64,000 bases of DNA from NCBI GenBank assembly GCA_008921705.1, contig VFFE01007013.1, forward strand, positions 770,722 to 834,721. The letters run 5' to 3'. Position numbers and translations under genes: made by a program. The stretch's first letter is position 1. Each line of letters opens with the position of its first letter. Shown piece after piece: positions 52,594 to 64,000 of the stretch. The notes under the pieces were generated by a model. It did not search any database. It was not told the DNA's origin and saw only the letters and a program-made list of their open reading frames with translations. The DNA is from Burhinus oedicnemus (lineage: Eukaryota; Chordata; Aves; Charadriiformes; Burhinidae).

Positions 52594-54244
52594 GCAGCTG
52601 GCTCTTTACTGAAGAAAAAACAAACTCAATGTATCAAACTAGCAAGAAACATTTTTTTTCATTACTGTTTCCCTTATTAAAGAAGAAGCCCATTCTGCAT
52701 CTGCCATGAAGATTTGGATGGTGGGTTGAGATCACACTGAAAGTCAGGGTGGCCTACATCAGAAAAGTTGCATTTCACAGAACATTTGCTATTGATATGT
52801 TGGGAAAGTGTCAGACTTGCGGGAGGACTGGAGAGTATTTGCATGATACATTAATAAGAAACAGTTTAGTATACTAGATTACTAAAACATGGTTAATTTC
52901 GAAGCCAAAGCCCACACATTCTTAACTTTGTTTCCCAGCTGAAGAGCCAATATACTCATGTATTGTACAGGAACCGGAGCGTTATTCTTTGAAAGCAAAC
53001 CCAGCGTTTAGAAAATCCAAAATCGAGCTAACAGCACAGCACATAGGCATCACACAGGATGTTATTTTAAGCTGTAATGCAGAAATGTCAGTATACTTGA
53101 TATCTTTATTTGCAGCATGCGTGTTTTGAGAAAGCAGATTACATACGTTCTTGCCTTACAAGTCCTGTGAAACGGAGATAGTTTCATTTGTCTTGGGAAG
53201 CTCGGTATCTGACAGACTGACAGGAGGTCTGTTCAACAATTCTGAGGGGTTTTAAAAGATGCAGGGACGCTCCTCTTCTTCAGATTTCAGAGGGACCTGC
53301 TTTTTGAGACTGCTCTCTTCATCCCAGGAGCATTTTAAAAAACAAGTTAATTTCTAAACTGCAGAGTTTAATTGAGTTTAATTCAGTTTGCTGTAAAACA
53401 TCCCTAGCTACCGCGCCTGTCTTCTGGAAGCGTTAATCATCTTCCCCACCTTGAAAAGAAGAACGGACCTATAGGAACATATGTCCTCTAGAGCTAATTT
53501 TAAACATAGTATTGACAAAGTAGTCCTATTTTCTAAGATCATAGGAAGAATTAGAACTAGAGTGGATTAAGTATATTCTCAGTTTAATCGATGCAAGTAG
53601 AAAATAATACAACCTCCGAGTCAAAACCAGGCATGGCATCCATGTTGTGGCAGAATGAAAAGCTATCAAATGCTGCTGTAATTGGCTGGTCATCTGTAAA
53701 TTCAATGTTTATAGTATTAAAGTCAGAGTAAGAGAGTGAGTGTGTGTGAATGAGTTTGTAACCAGTTTCACTGAAGCAGCAGAGCTCCACCTCCCAGCCA
53801 CTTTGGCTTGGGCACTTGCCTTACAGTTAATTTCACCATTGCTTGAGTGAGAAGCTCTTGAGTCCTCTGAAAAGTGCCCTAGATTCTCGCTCCTTCTTTT
53901 TTCTTTTTTTTTTTCATTCTTTCAGAAAAATACCTGGCTCTGATAGTAACCATCTGCATTGCTCTGATGCTTTGTTACTGACAACGTGGGTTGTGTGTGG
54001 TAGCAAATAAAAAGAATAGTCTCTTAGCCTTTAACCGGGTCACAAAATAGTACCATGCAATTTGGAAGGGGGTTATTCTCCCAAAGACACTCCCCGCTCC
54101 TGCCCCAGTGATGCTGAGCTGATGATCATCTGTAAGCCAGTGTGGATAGAGATAACAAAAAAGATGTGTAGTTAGACAGTGTGTATGTTAAAAAAATTAG
54201 TAAAACAGATATTGTAACAGTAAACCTATATTAATTTTCCTTTA

Positions 54245-54352
54245 TCATAGATCGGCTTAGGTAGGAAGAGACCTTAAAGATCATCTAGTTCCACCCCCCC
54301 TGCTCTGGGGGTTGATTACTTGTAGAATCCCTGTGAAGAATCTTTTCTCGCT
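54245..54352 (-). mobile_element. CR1 LINE 3' end fragment
   Basis: The plus strand reads TCATAGATCGGCTTAGGTAGG, then AGACCTTAAAGATCATCTAG and TTCCACCCCCCCTGC, the reverse complement of the conserved avian CR1 3' tail. The remainder, CCTGTGAAGAATCTTTTC (about 54,330-54,348), matches the next conserved CR1 block after an internal deletion. Only about 100 bp survive. Its orientation is opposite to the large CR1 at 34.66 kb, and it is a separate insertion. Confidence 0.85.
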
Positions 54353-57300
54353 CAGAGTTTTAGATAAAATATTATGGTTTTATCACAATAGTATGCTTGT
54401 GATGCATGGAGACATGGATAGAAAAGATTTTCTCAGTAAATTTATACAAAATTTAAAAATTAATATCATAATTGATGCTTTGTTTTAATAAGAAGTCTTA
54501 CATAGAAGTTAGTACTTTATTTTCCTTTCTTCTTTGTTCTTCCCCGTTTCAATATTGCAGACTATTTACTGTTATTTTGTGAAAAATTCCTCATGAAGAA
54601 AGATTAAGATTTAACATGTATCAGTAACAACTTATTTTCATTTGGTGTGTAAAATTGGGAAGATTGCATGGCCCAGACATAAAGTATGGGGTAGAAGTGC
54701 AGTATTCTTTGCACATTGACAATCAGAGACAACTCTAGGCAGATACAGTCTGGTGAATGAAAAAAGAGTCAATGTAGTAAGTTGCAGGTTTGAAACCCTG
54801 GGTTAAAACCTATTAAAAAAATAACCATAAAACATTCCTAGATTATTAGCTGGTTTACTTCTTCCAGTTGACTTTCTTAGTACTTGTTTGCTTTCCCTAT
54901 TAATTTTTGCTCTCTTTCTCATAAATTAAATTCCACTGTTTTAATAATTTAATCATTCATTCTCTCACTACCGGTACTTTATACAATTTTGAGGTGGCTG
55001 GTAGCACCTTTTGTTGCAGTCAAGTACTTCTATGGGGATTCAAAATCTATCACTACTGAACTGGGCAATATAAGTGACTTCAGTACCGACTATGTCAGGA
55101 TACAAGTTAATATTTTGGACTATGAACTAATGCTTCAAGCCTCTAGGGAAGCCTAAAAGATCTAGCCTGGGCTGAAAGAATCAGAAACATGAAATGAGAA
55201 TCATTCTAAAACCTAACATTTCCATGTTTCCATTAATTCATTATGTTTTGCTTTGAAAAAAATGGAAAATCAAATTCAAAGATCAAAGTCCACATAGCTT
55301 TCTACACACAAACTAGCATTTCATCTAGATTATACATGTAAATAAAGTTACAGCTTGCTCCTAAGACATAAAAAGCAAAGGTCAGATGATGGAAATAAAG
55401 GGAAAAACATGTAAGTCTGTTTGTTCTGCATTTCTTGGCAGCCAGTACATTCAGTATTCTGGTACTTGTTATGCAGAAAAATAGAGCTGCCTATTGTGGA
55501 TAATAGCAAAAAAGGCAAAGGATCAGTTCTGTTCCTCTTGTGACTCCATCATTGTCAATGGACTTAAACCAGGAATTCATTTGGCAGGGGTCTTCAAGTC
55601 ATCACTTGAGGTTCAAGTGCTAACCTCTTCCCAGAAAAGTTATGCTGAGTAAGGCTGGTAAAAAGATCTGATTAACTCTTTCAGCTGGAAAAATCTGGGA
55701 CAGGGCAGGCCCTGGAGCATGGTGCTAGGAAGAGTCAAGCTTTGGGAAGGAAGCTTAGGCTGAGGTTTACATAGTTATTGTCTTTGAATTACTAAAGGCC
55801 ACAGTGGGGCTGAGTTACCAAATGCCAGAACAGGAGTAAATTTAGATGCTCCCTGGGGTATTTGTGTTTCGAGCAGTGAACCAAACTCCCTTCTCTCTAT
55901 CACACTGGCTGCACACCAAAGAGAAGAGGCCCACCTTCCTTCCCTTTCTGATCGCTTTTGTTGCCTTCTTATGCTGAGAGAAAAATGGGGAAATGACCGC
56001 AACCAGGGCATGGAGTGTAAACATACGTGGACGAGAGGAAAAATGCAACACGTTGCTCTTACGTGTAACTACTGAGCTTCATGGTTGCTCTCCATCACCC
56101 GTGCAACTAGCCAGGAACACAGCCTGCATAGCTGGTTGAGTGGCTATCCTAATTTTACTCTGTTCCAAGATTTTCGGGAGAAAAAAAGTCCCATTGTTCT
56201 GGATTTTGCTGCTACTTTATTTAGCAGCCATATAGGCAGTGTCTTTAGAACAGTATGGATTGAACCTCTTTTTTTCTGTCCACTTTCAACAACAGATGGA
56301 GCAACGAGATGGGGTAACTTTGGTGCTCGCTTGAGGTTCTCTTTCTCTGCTATGCAAGAGTAGGATACCGATTTGTTCTTTTAACACTTTTGTGAAAGTT
56401 GCGTATGGAATGTTATTTTTCTTCTTTCACAACAAATATCATGTCCTCTGCAAAGCATACCTTTGTAGGTGGTCAGGAAGCAGTCATTAAGTTGGCATTT
56501 CAATGGAAAAACTGTTTCAATTGAAACAAATCAGAATTTTAAAAAATCCCAGAAATGCAATCCATTTGCAAAACAAAATGTTCCAAATTTTTTTCCAAAA
56601 TTACTTTTTATTTAGAAATTTACTTTATTTATATATTGCTAATTATTGCGAGCATATTGGAATGACAGAACTAAGTTGATCAGGAATGACATTTAAAACA
56701 TTGTTTCATCAAGAAGAGAAGGGAGATGTCCCTTATTTAGGACAATTATTTATAAAGTCTAAATTTTTTTTAGAACACAACCCAACTGGAGAGGCAGCTC
56801 ATAAGTGATCAATACTAGGTTCTTATTTTATCAAATGCAGTCATATTAGCTTGTTAGTAGGACAGATTTTGACTATTTCATGAACTAACCATTCAGCATA
56901 AATTCTTATTGTGGATAAGGAATTTTTGCTAGGTCATATTATCTCCTGACTCTACAGCAATATACTTGTGCTAAAAAAACCCCACCTGCATGGGGGTTTA
57001 TGTTCTAGAAGACATATCTTTATCTTTTGGTTGTTTTCTTAAACAAAGAGGAGGAGTAAAATTGAGCAATCACACAGAGAAGGAAGCAACCTCCCTAACT
57101 CCCTTTTTTGCAAAGTAGAGACTCTACTCTTTCTCTGAGAGTGGGATATTTATTACAGCCTGTAGATACACCATCCTAGCTCCAAAAACACTTGTTTAAG
57201 GTAGGTTTGCAAGCTCAAATAAATGATTGAAAATATTTTTACATTTGCTGTTTTATACAGTCTGCAGACATGACTGTATTTATCAGAAAACACAAGATAA

Positions 57301-57600
57301 AAGTAATAAACAGCAATCAGCTTTTTCAGTACTTATTATAGCTAAGGTTGCACAATGATTTCCATTCTAACTCCCTCTTCAGCCTCATAATTTTCTGCTG
57401 CTTTCATTCCTGAGAAGGGAATTTTCCTTACGGTTATTTTTCTTTGGAAAGTTTGAGTAACTTGCCTCCAATATTGCCAAGAATATTGCAAAGAAAATGG
57501 GTGTATGTAGAGTTGCTAATTATAAGTATTTTTATTGTTTGAACAACCCTTCAACATATGCAGCTGGGGGAGGGAGGCTGAAATTTCAGCTATTTCCATA
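54353..57600. other. AT-rich unique non-coding DNA
   Basis: I see no gene. The 16-bp perfect palindrome at 56,513-56,528 and a possible relic around 55,520-55,590 (CATTGTCAATGGACTTAAACC) are the only structured items. Open frames are short, overlap on both strands and have no domain. Confidence 0.65.
56513..56528. repeat. 16-bp perfect palindrome
   Basis: TGTTTCAATTGAAACA is fully self-complementary. A partial echo (TTTCAATGGAAA) lies just upstream at about 56,499-56,510. It could be a dimeric binding site or chance in AT-rich DNA. Confidence 0.6.
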
Positions 57601-57609
57601 TCAAGTCAG

Positions 57610-57900
57610 ACGTTTTTCTGGGCTACCACGAATTCGTGTTTTGGTTTGTGCGTTGTGATCCTCTGGAGAACCACGTGCTGTGCGTACACAGCGTAGCTCG
57701 CATACGTCTTCCTTGTGGCGCTTCATGGTGGGGAGCGCTGTGGTGGGGCCAGCAGCAGTCCTGCACGTGGACACGGGAGGAGGAGGAGAAAATACCGCCT
57801 GACCATTGCTGCCCCTCTCGCTCTGCCCTTGTGGCTCGCTCCCGTCAGGGAGACCAGAGGGTTTAACTTGTGGCCTCCTGCGCATGAGACCCGCACCTTT
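57610..57900. promoter_or_regulatory. CpG-enriched patch
   Basis: About 19 CpGs in roughly 290 bp, against almost none in the kilobases to the left, with GC content near 57% by eye. The 126-codon minus-strand frame across it (57,981-57,601) is proline- and arginine-rich, has no domain, and is probably open only because stop codons are rare in GC-rich DNA. It may be a shore or second half of the island at 58.5 kb. Confidence 0.45.
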
Positions 57901-58084
57901 GCTGCATTTTGCTGAAACCTTTCCTTTTGGAAAGTACTTCTTTCCCTGAATGCTGAAACGTGTGACACTTTGGGAGCGCACGGTCAGGCTGAGTTCAGTT
58001 CAGTGACACAGTGAAGATGTTTTGGAGAAAATAATGAATTGTCTTAAAATAATTTAAATTGACTGGTTATTACGTTTGGCTTTT

Positions 58085-58345
58085 GAAGCAACGTTTGTCG
58101 ATGGTTATTAATTTTGGTGGGCTGGGAGTGTTTCCCTTTGCTTTTGTTGTCCTCCCAAGAAATCGGTGATTCCCACTCCAAAGGGTTAATGGTTTTCAGA
58201 GGGGCTGATTCAAATCCTGAACTGTGAGCAACAAAGCCAGTCGCAGCACACTGTGTCGTTAATTAACTGTGACACCATCCTGGACTGTTTTAATCAGGAA
58301 AATGAGTTATTTATGAGGAATAACAGTAACATCCAGTACTCGTCT
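58085..58345. promoter_or_regulatory. Possible regulatory element between CpG patches
   Basis: Complex, non-repetitive sequence holding TTATTAATTTT (about 58,105), the palindromic TTAATTAA (58,259-58,266) and TTTAATCA (58,288-58,295), all homeodomain-type cores. Its place between two CpG-rich patches suggests regulatory DNA. The motifs are short and the call is inference. Confidence 0.25.
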
Positions 58346-58351
58346 CTTTGG

Positions 58352-58364
58352 AAAAAAAAAAAAA
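58352..58364. repeat. A13 homopolymer
   Basis: Thirteen consecutive A residues about 135 bp before the CpG island. Confidence 0.85.
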
Positions 58365-58499
58365 TCAGCAGGAGAAAAATCATAAATACAGATTTCAAAA
58401 CAGGTTTATTGCATCATTTGCCTTCCTGCTCATGAGGCATTAGGAATTAAACCCAAAAATACAGAAATCAAAGGATATGATATTTCTCCTCCTGTTCCC

Positions 58500-58930
58500 G
58501 TGACCGGGGTTGCATGCTGCGAGCCTGCCTCTCTCTGGGCTGTGGTCGTGCCTCCTGCTCCGGCTGCAGCCGGGGCCGCCCGTCGCGGCTCAGCTGGGCC
58601 AGGCAGCAATTACACCAGCGGCTGCGCTTGCTGACAGTTTTGGGGAAAGGGTAATCTTTAGAGGGAGAGGTGAGCTGGGACCTCTTGATGTGGCCGGGCT
58701 AGGCGGGCGCGACGTCAGTGCGGGGATGCTCTGCAGCCGGCGTCAAACCCCTGCCAGGGGTTATTGGTGGCGGCAACCCAGCGAGCGCGGCGCTGGCTCG
58801 CTGGAGTTGCTTGGGTATGCCAGCAGTCCCGAGGAGCAACGCTGAGCCGCTGCTGCCAGCACCTCGCTACGCCATCCCCACGCTGCGTTGGCAGCGTGTT
58901 CCGCGGTCAGGGGTGAAGGCTGAGGAGGAG
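58500..58930. promoter_or_regulatory. CpG island, candidate promoter / first exon
   Basis: About 35 CpGs in about 420 bp at GC content near 64% give an observed/expected ratio around 0.8 by hand count, which meets the usual CpG-island criteria. A CRE-like core GACGTCA lies at 58,711-58,717. There is no obvious TATA box, as is usual for island promoters. On the plus strand a good donor-like GAG/GTGAGC lies at 58,667-58,675. On the minus strand CAG/GTGGGT lies near 59,230. The direction of transcription and the gene are unknown. Open frames of 60-111 codons on both strands have no domain and are expected in GC-rich DNA. It could also be an orphan (intragenic) island. Confidence 0.7.
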
Positions 58931-59929
58931 GAAGAGCTTTGCCCGCCTGGCAGCCTGTCCCAGCGGCTGCAGAAGGGGGTCCCTGGCACTTTTGGGTCAC
59001 AGGGGTAGGGCTGCAGCTTTCACATGTCCTCTGTCAACAGGGAAAGGAGAGGAGGAGCGGGCCAGCTTTTGGGGCAGCGGTCACACCTATGGACTTCAAT
59101 GCTAGCAGAAACGGCATAAGCTCTACTGAGTGATTCCCCTGCTGTTAATGTAGAAACGCTGCCTGTGGAGAAGAGTTTTGTGGTGGCCATAGACTGCGTT
59201 AGCGTGGATTTCTGGAGCTGACACCCACCTGATAATGTTTTTGAATATTGCACGCCCCAACCTGTCCTCTAGGTGCTATGCTGGGACCACAGTCCCCGGA
59301 CATGCAGCATTTGGTGGAAATGCTGGAGAGAGGGAATTCCCTTGCCCTTTGTCCTCATCCTACAACCAGTGCCTGCACTCTCTTGGCCTTGTACTGCCGT
59401 GCAAAGCCGCCTCTGTGGTGGTGGTGGAAATTAGTTGAGGGGGTTTGGGTTGTAAACTGAACACAAAAATGGTGAAAAAGGAAAGAAACAAACCCAAAAT
59501 GCGTCCCTGTAGAGAGCTGGAGGACAGGGGGGTGGAAGGAACACCTTTAATGTGCTTTTTTAAAAGAAAATATTGTATTGTTGAGCTGCAGCCTTAGCAA
59601 AACTAGGTATTGCTTGATGATCCTGATTGAATTTTTTAGTCAGAAATTAAATAAAAGACAGAGTAGGCCCCAGGGGCAGTGCTAAGGGAGTTTTGGTCAT
59701 ATCCAAGTTGTGAGAGTTGCTGTAAGGGGCAATGGAAATTTAGTGCAGCTGGTGAACTTAAAAAATAATAACAAAAAACAATACACCTCTGTGTTATAGA
59801 ATGTCTTTCATACAACAAGTATCCCAAAATGCTTTATATAGAATTAAAACCAGATTTAATTTGGAGAACAGGTAATTTTGTTTATTTAAGGGAAAGAAAA
59901 ACATAGGACATTAGACTGGACTAAAGCTG
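58931..59929. other. Transition from CpG island to AT-rich DNA
   Basis: GC content falls off steadily. The segment to about 59,430 is still moderately GC-rich and could include transcribed first-exon or first-intron sequence if the island is a promoter. A short (GTG)n tract (GTGGTGGTGG) lies at about 59,415-59,427. No exon can be delimited. Confidence 0.4.
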
Positions 59930-60012
59930 GTATAAATCAAAAAGGGTTCAACTGAAGTCAAGTGGCTTAAAATACAGATGCTGTAAAATACACCAGAATA
60001 TAATCTGGCCCA
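59930..60012. repeat. Old interspersed repeat (TCTGGCCC type)
   Basis: CAACTGAAGTCAAGTGGCTT, then ATACACCAGAATATAATCTGG and CCC follow the order of a decayed sauropsid repeat with consensus-like blocks GAAGTCAATGG, TACACCAG and AATCTGGCCC. This is the complementary end of the type seen at 51,054. The family name is unknown to me. Confidence 0.38.
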
Positions 60013-61798
60013 TAATATTTTGCATTGACAGTATGTAGTTTTGAACCTTTGGAGGAGGTCAGGTAAAGAATCTCTCCATTTTCATTGTATTTCCTTTTTG
60101 TCCTTAAATTGAACGTATTCATTTCTTGTGTTCCTTTATTTCATGTTTTTGTCTTGATTTCTGCTAGACTCTGGCTTTTCCAAACATTTCCTCTTTAAAA
60201 AAGTTTCAGAGACAAAAGGGTAAAAAAAGGCAAGAAGAAAAAAAGGAAGAAAAGGTTACTCTTCTGCGTCTTTCCTGCCCCCATAAAATCCCCTCTCCTC
60301 CAAGACAAATGAAAAAAGGGCTACAATGAAATTAATGGAACTCCTGGGCAAAGAACATAATGGGAGAGTCCATACAGAAAAATAAAAAGATAGTAGAAAA
60401 GCAATTAAAATATTGATATTTTTCAGTGAAAATACTAACAAATTGAATTTTTCTTGGCCATTTTTTATTTTGGCAAGGATAAGTAGTGAAACTGGAAAAA
60501 TTCTACAAAAACTTTTGTTTGTTTAAGGCCACTTTTTTTTTTTTCATTAAATTTATAAACAAGTGTAATTAAAAGAAACGCCAAAGCATTTGTAAAACAG
60601 AAACCTGTGTTTGGAACATTTAAGCCTCCAACATTTATTCAGTGTATGAGTACCTGATTTAGAAATAAATACAAGCTTTACTCTCTGGTGTGTCTCTTCT
60701 TTATGAGTGCAAATAAGACAAAAACCTACTTTTCTTACACAAAGCATGCTGATTTAGACCCAAAGAGATATACATGCATATTTCTGTATTGAAAGATACA
60801 TATTTCAAACATTAAATGAGAACCAAGTACTTGCAGCTTATTGATGTAGTTCTCAGTGTTGCAGCTGGAGGTCTCACGGGTGTTTAAAGAACATTTGCCC
60901 TCTTGGCTGTTGAGCGTTGTGTGTGTGGGTTGTAACCAGCACAACCTCCCCCTCTGCCTACTGGAAAATCTGCAGGAGGGATTAGCAGTTAAAGCTGAGC
61001 ATGGGGGTCTTCAAACAATCTGCTCCCTGAGTTAGGGCATAAGTGCCACCTCAGGGGATCCCGGGAAGATTTGTGGTTATGGAGGCAATGGTCAGGAACA
61101 GGTTTGGTCTCTTCAATATGGTACTTGGTGAGAGATTTCTAGTGACCACCCCATGTGTTATGTAGCATTTGCCACGGACTGTGCTTTTTGGGTAATGCTT
61201 CTTCCATTATTCTGTATGGTTAGCTGCACGACGTCGTTTTGGGCAAAGGGCTGCATTGCTCTGAAATGTTTGACTAACACACACACAAAGTATGTGGGCC
61301 TTAGCTTCTCCAAACTGGGCACCCAAACTTAGCGGTGAACTTAGAGGTAAATTCTCTTTCTTCCTGATCTTCAGTAGTGCAACAGCCCCTGCTAGTGCAC
61401 TTCACGCACTTAACAACTGCTGGTTTTTGTAGCTGGTTCTTTTGTTAGATCCCCCATGGCACTTAAGTGTTTTAGAAGTTCTTGGTGTGTCTCAAAATCT
61501 AGGTTGTAGTGGCACAGTCATAAATCTGAAAAATAGAGATGCTTCCTGGTATTTTTGCCTCCATACCATCTTGTTTGAGGAGATATTGTGAAGTAAATCT
61601 GTATCCTTAAAGGACATAATAGTTGCTGCAACGAGGAGCGTAGGAAATTCGCACCTAGGTTTGGAAGTCCTTATTTGATCAGTTTGAAGTACATAAGGTG
61701 TGGGCAGAATGCTACTTAAAAGTGGAGAAAACCCTCAAATACCAAATAGCTTGCGTCTCTACAAGTATATCTATATATCATGCTTTTGTTAAGAAAAG

Positions 61799-61811
61799 AA
61801 AAAAAAAAAAA
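61799..61811. repeat. A13 homopolymer
   Basis: Thirteen consecutive A residues preceded by AAGAAAAG. I recognise no retroposon body upstream. Confidence 0.85.
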
Positions 61812-62790
61812 GCAAGCTCCTCCCCAACACAGGTTTAGTGTTCTGTCCATCTACTTCCGATTTCTTTGGTCTTGAGCAGCATGTTGGTCTGGCACCAGTT
61901 GCCCTGCAGTGAAGTGGGTTGTTGCTTCCTCTGGAGAGAACCATCTGTCTGGGTAGCAAAGCAAAACCTGTTTCCATTTGCTCAGAGATGCTGCAAACTG
62001 TCTTCCCTTCAGAGCAGTGATTTACAAGATAGGTCTTGCCCTGTTGGAAAGATATCCACTTCCATTCCCACTAAATTTAAATTAATGCCTGGAAACCTAG
62101 TTGAATCCAGCTGACTGATGAATTTCATACTTAGCTGAATCCGGACTGATTTGAAAAAATGAGTATGGGCACCTGTTCTTCGGTATCTGAAAAGCTTTGA
62201 GCATTCTTCCCTAGTTTTCTTGAAATTTCTAGAGGTTATGAATATATAGGGACTTTGTTATTTACATCAAAGGGCTTGGAATGTGGCTTGCTTTTTCCAT
62301 TTCTTAATTTAAGTAACAAATTTAATAATATATTTATAGATATATATTTAGTTAATTTAGACAGTCTACTTACAGCCTGGTCCTTTAGGTCCTGAGTGCC
62401 TCTCTTCAACACCACACATGTCCATTTATTTCAATAAGAGCTGAATGATACTTGCATGAGGTCATCATATTGTGTTTTTTATTGTCATGGATTTTCTTTG
62501 TGTGTCTCATCAGTTTATTTTGTTCTCTTTGTAATCCTCCCTTATTCAAAGCAACTCTGGTGGAGAATACTCCGCCAATGACTTAGAAATTTCTGTTCTT
62601 TCCTGTGTAAGAGAAACACAGGTGGATATTTTTTGTGGGGTTTTTTTGTTTTTTTCTTAAAAGAGTATCTGTCACAGCCGAATACTAACACAATACACCA
62701 TCTTACAGCTCACAGTGAAGTAAAAGACAAGAGGAGGGAGGTATCTCTTGAGTGCACACAAGAGAGAACATCCAAAAAAGTTATAATTGG

Positions 62791-62808
62791 GGGGTGGTGG
62801 TGGTGGTG
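62791..62808. repeat. (GGT)n trinucleotide repeat
   Basis: About five GGT units following a G run (GGGGTGGTGGTGGTGGTG). The G-rich strand has four or more closely spaced GG tracts, so a two-layer G-quadruplex is conceivable, but no function is indicated. Confidence 0.75.
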
Positions 62809-64000
62809 CTATTGCTGTCACTGAAGTTAACAGTCAGTTAATAGATTCAGAGCCCAGTTAAATATACCATAAATTCTGAGTTGTATAAAGCATTTTGGAG
62901 AAGGAGGCTGTTTGAAGTGTGAATTAACACGGCCTCCCATACATTTTGATGAATAGTCCAGACCCACCTATAATTTTATCAAATATCTTAGGGGTGAGAA
63001 AAATTATATTCTACTTGTCCAGTTTTTGGGGTGATCTTGCAAAACCTGCTGACTTGATATTTTTACAAATTTGGTACCATCCATGAAACAGGACACATCA
63101 GGGCTAAGGCTCCATGGTGGCATATATGCAGAATAGCAGGAGGAGAGATGTGAATTGTAACCTAAGTGTTCTCCGCAGCGTATGTATCCCCAGCAAGAAA
63201 ACTAAAAGGTAACTAGGGCAGTCCGTGGTAATAAGAAGAGGAAATGCAGGATTGACTTGTTATTAGAAATTATGGAGCTGCTACCAGTTTGTGTTTCTCC
63301 ATGTCAGCTTGATCCTGCATGGATGGGTGGGTGGACGTCAGCGCTCCTGTGTTTGTGCATGAGGCTGCCTATGCAGGTGTGTCCATACACTGCATATATA
63401 CATCTGAGCAGACTGCGTGTTTCTCTGTGGCTGTGATTTTACCCATTTTGTGTCTGTGTGGTATCTACATGATGTTCTACCAGCTTTCCATGAAATTATC
63501 TGTTAGAGCTTTTCCTGTGGCCCCAATGGCCATTTGCTTTTGGGCCTGGGAGGGTTGAAACACCAGGAGGGTGGGTGACCAAAACAACCAAAAAGGACTG
63601 TCTTTTATCAGTTTCTTGTGAAATTGCAGATTGCTTTCTGATCTTTTAAAAACATTTCCTTACAAATGTCTTCAGGAATTATCAGGGATGAAGAATTTCT
63701 TAAAGGCTGCATAAAGATGGAAAAAGGAAACGCTGTGAAGAAGGCAAACATTGGGGTTTTTTGGTGTTTGTTTTTTTCCTTAACCTAATTTCCTGAAATC
63801 AAGTGCTAATAAAACTGCTTCCAACTTCAAAACCAGTAAATGTAAGCTCATCTGAAGCCCAAGGCAGAGCAAATGCCATGCTCTGTAGAACAGTTTAAAA
63901 TCCAGTCTTGGGGGTCGATATGTCATTTCAGTTTTTACTTTAAAAAACCCCAGCCTTCCCTGTGAGATAGGATTAAATCCTCCCAAACAATTCTAAGGTT

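Larger units (their letters stand above)
37681..54244. other. AT-rich unique non-coding DNA
   Basis: I recognise no gene in this stretch. It contains the TA/TG microsatellite, hairpin, tandem duplication and old repeat listed separately, an A run at 40,046-40,057 facing a T run at 40,075-40,084, a nine-G run near 49,361, and an A15 run at 52,579-52,593. A short exon-like segment at 51,600-51,658 is flanked by an acceptor-like and a donor-like sequence but is too small to call. All open frames are short and lack domains. Confidence 0.65.
60013..64000. other. AT-rich unique non-coding DNA
   Basis: I recognise no gene. It holds a T12 run near 60,533-60,544, an A13 run at 61,799-61,811, AT-rich alternating tracts around 62,325-62,352 and the GGT repeat at 62,794. 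A possible relic of the palindromic repeat type lies at 62,379-62,465. Open frames are short and have no domain. Confidence 0.65.

Noticed and set aside
57601..57981. 126-codon minus-strand open frame in the CpG-enriched patch
   Set aside because: Low-complexity, Pro/Arg/Ser-rich peptide with no domain. Three frames are open here at once, as expected when GC content suppresses stop codons.
58510..59008. Overlapping open frames of 79-111 codons in the CpG island, both strands
   Set aside because: Openness is explained by composition. None has a recognisable domain or a convincing start context.
1..64000. Search for tRNA/rRNA genes, CRISPR arrays, bacterial operons and proviral LTR pairs
   Set aside because: No A/B-box tRNA pattern, no regularly spaced direct repeats, no paired long terminal repeats and no gag/pol/env-like frames were seen. 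The sequence is vertebrate non-coding in character.

Overview
The window looks like AT-rich, non-coding vertebrate DNA, most likely from a bird: intergenic, or a long intron. The organism call rests on a CR1 non-LTR retrotransposon at about 34.66-37.68 kb. Its reverse-transcriptase ORF and its 3' tail, with the GGTCCCTTCCAACCC-type stem and terminal ATTCTATGA, match the avian CR1 type. A second CR1 3' fragment lies at 54.25 kb, and an older, strongly diverged CR1-like copy lies at 26.63-27.1 kb. I recognised no host protein-coding gene, tRNA, rRNA, CRISPR array, bacterial feature or retroviral provirus. Most open frames are short and have no recognisable domain.

Layout. 1-26.6 kb is essentially unique, AT-rich sequence with a few microsatellites, homopolymer runs and short palindromes. 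26.6-28.1 kb is a cluster of old mobile-element debris: the diverged CR1-like copy, a small palindromic relic, and an 84-nt imperfect hairpin at 27,994-28,077. At 29.58-29.77 kb the minus strand carries a short stretch that looks coding but that I cannot identify. 33.95-34.09 kb is another palindromic relic. 34.66-37.68 kb is the 5'-truncated CR1 with a dead ORF2 that still shows endonuclease, reverse transcriptase and C-terminal segments. 37.7-54.2 kb is unique sequence with one TA/TG microsatellite and scattered small repeats. From 57.6 kb the composition changes: a CpG-enriched patch (57.61-57.90 kb) is followed by a clear CpG island (58.50-58.93 kb), the best candidate for a promoter or first exon in the window. 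The rest to 64 kb is again AT-rich and unique.

No genes can be shown to work together here. The retroelements are inactive fossils, and the CpG island may belong to a gene whose body lies mostly outside the window. I found no convincing new biological system. The most useful leads are the orphan CpG island, the hairpin at 28.04 kb, the unidentified coding-like segment at 29.6-29.77 kb, and a set of old palindromic repeats that I recognise by pattern but cannot name.
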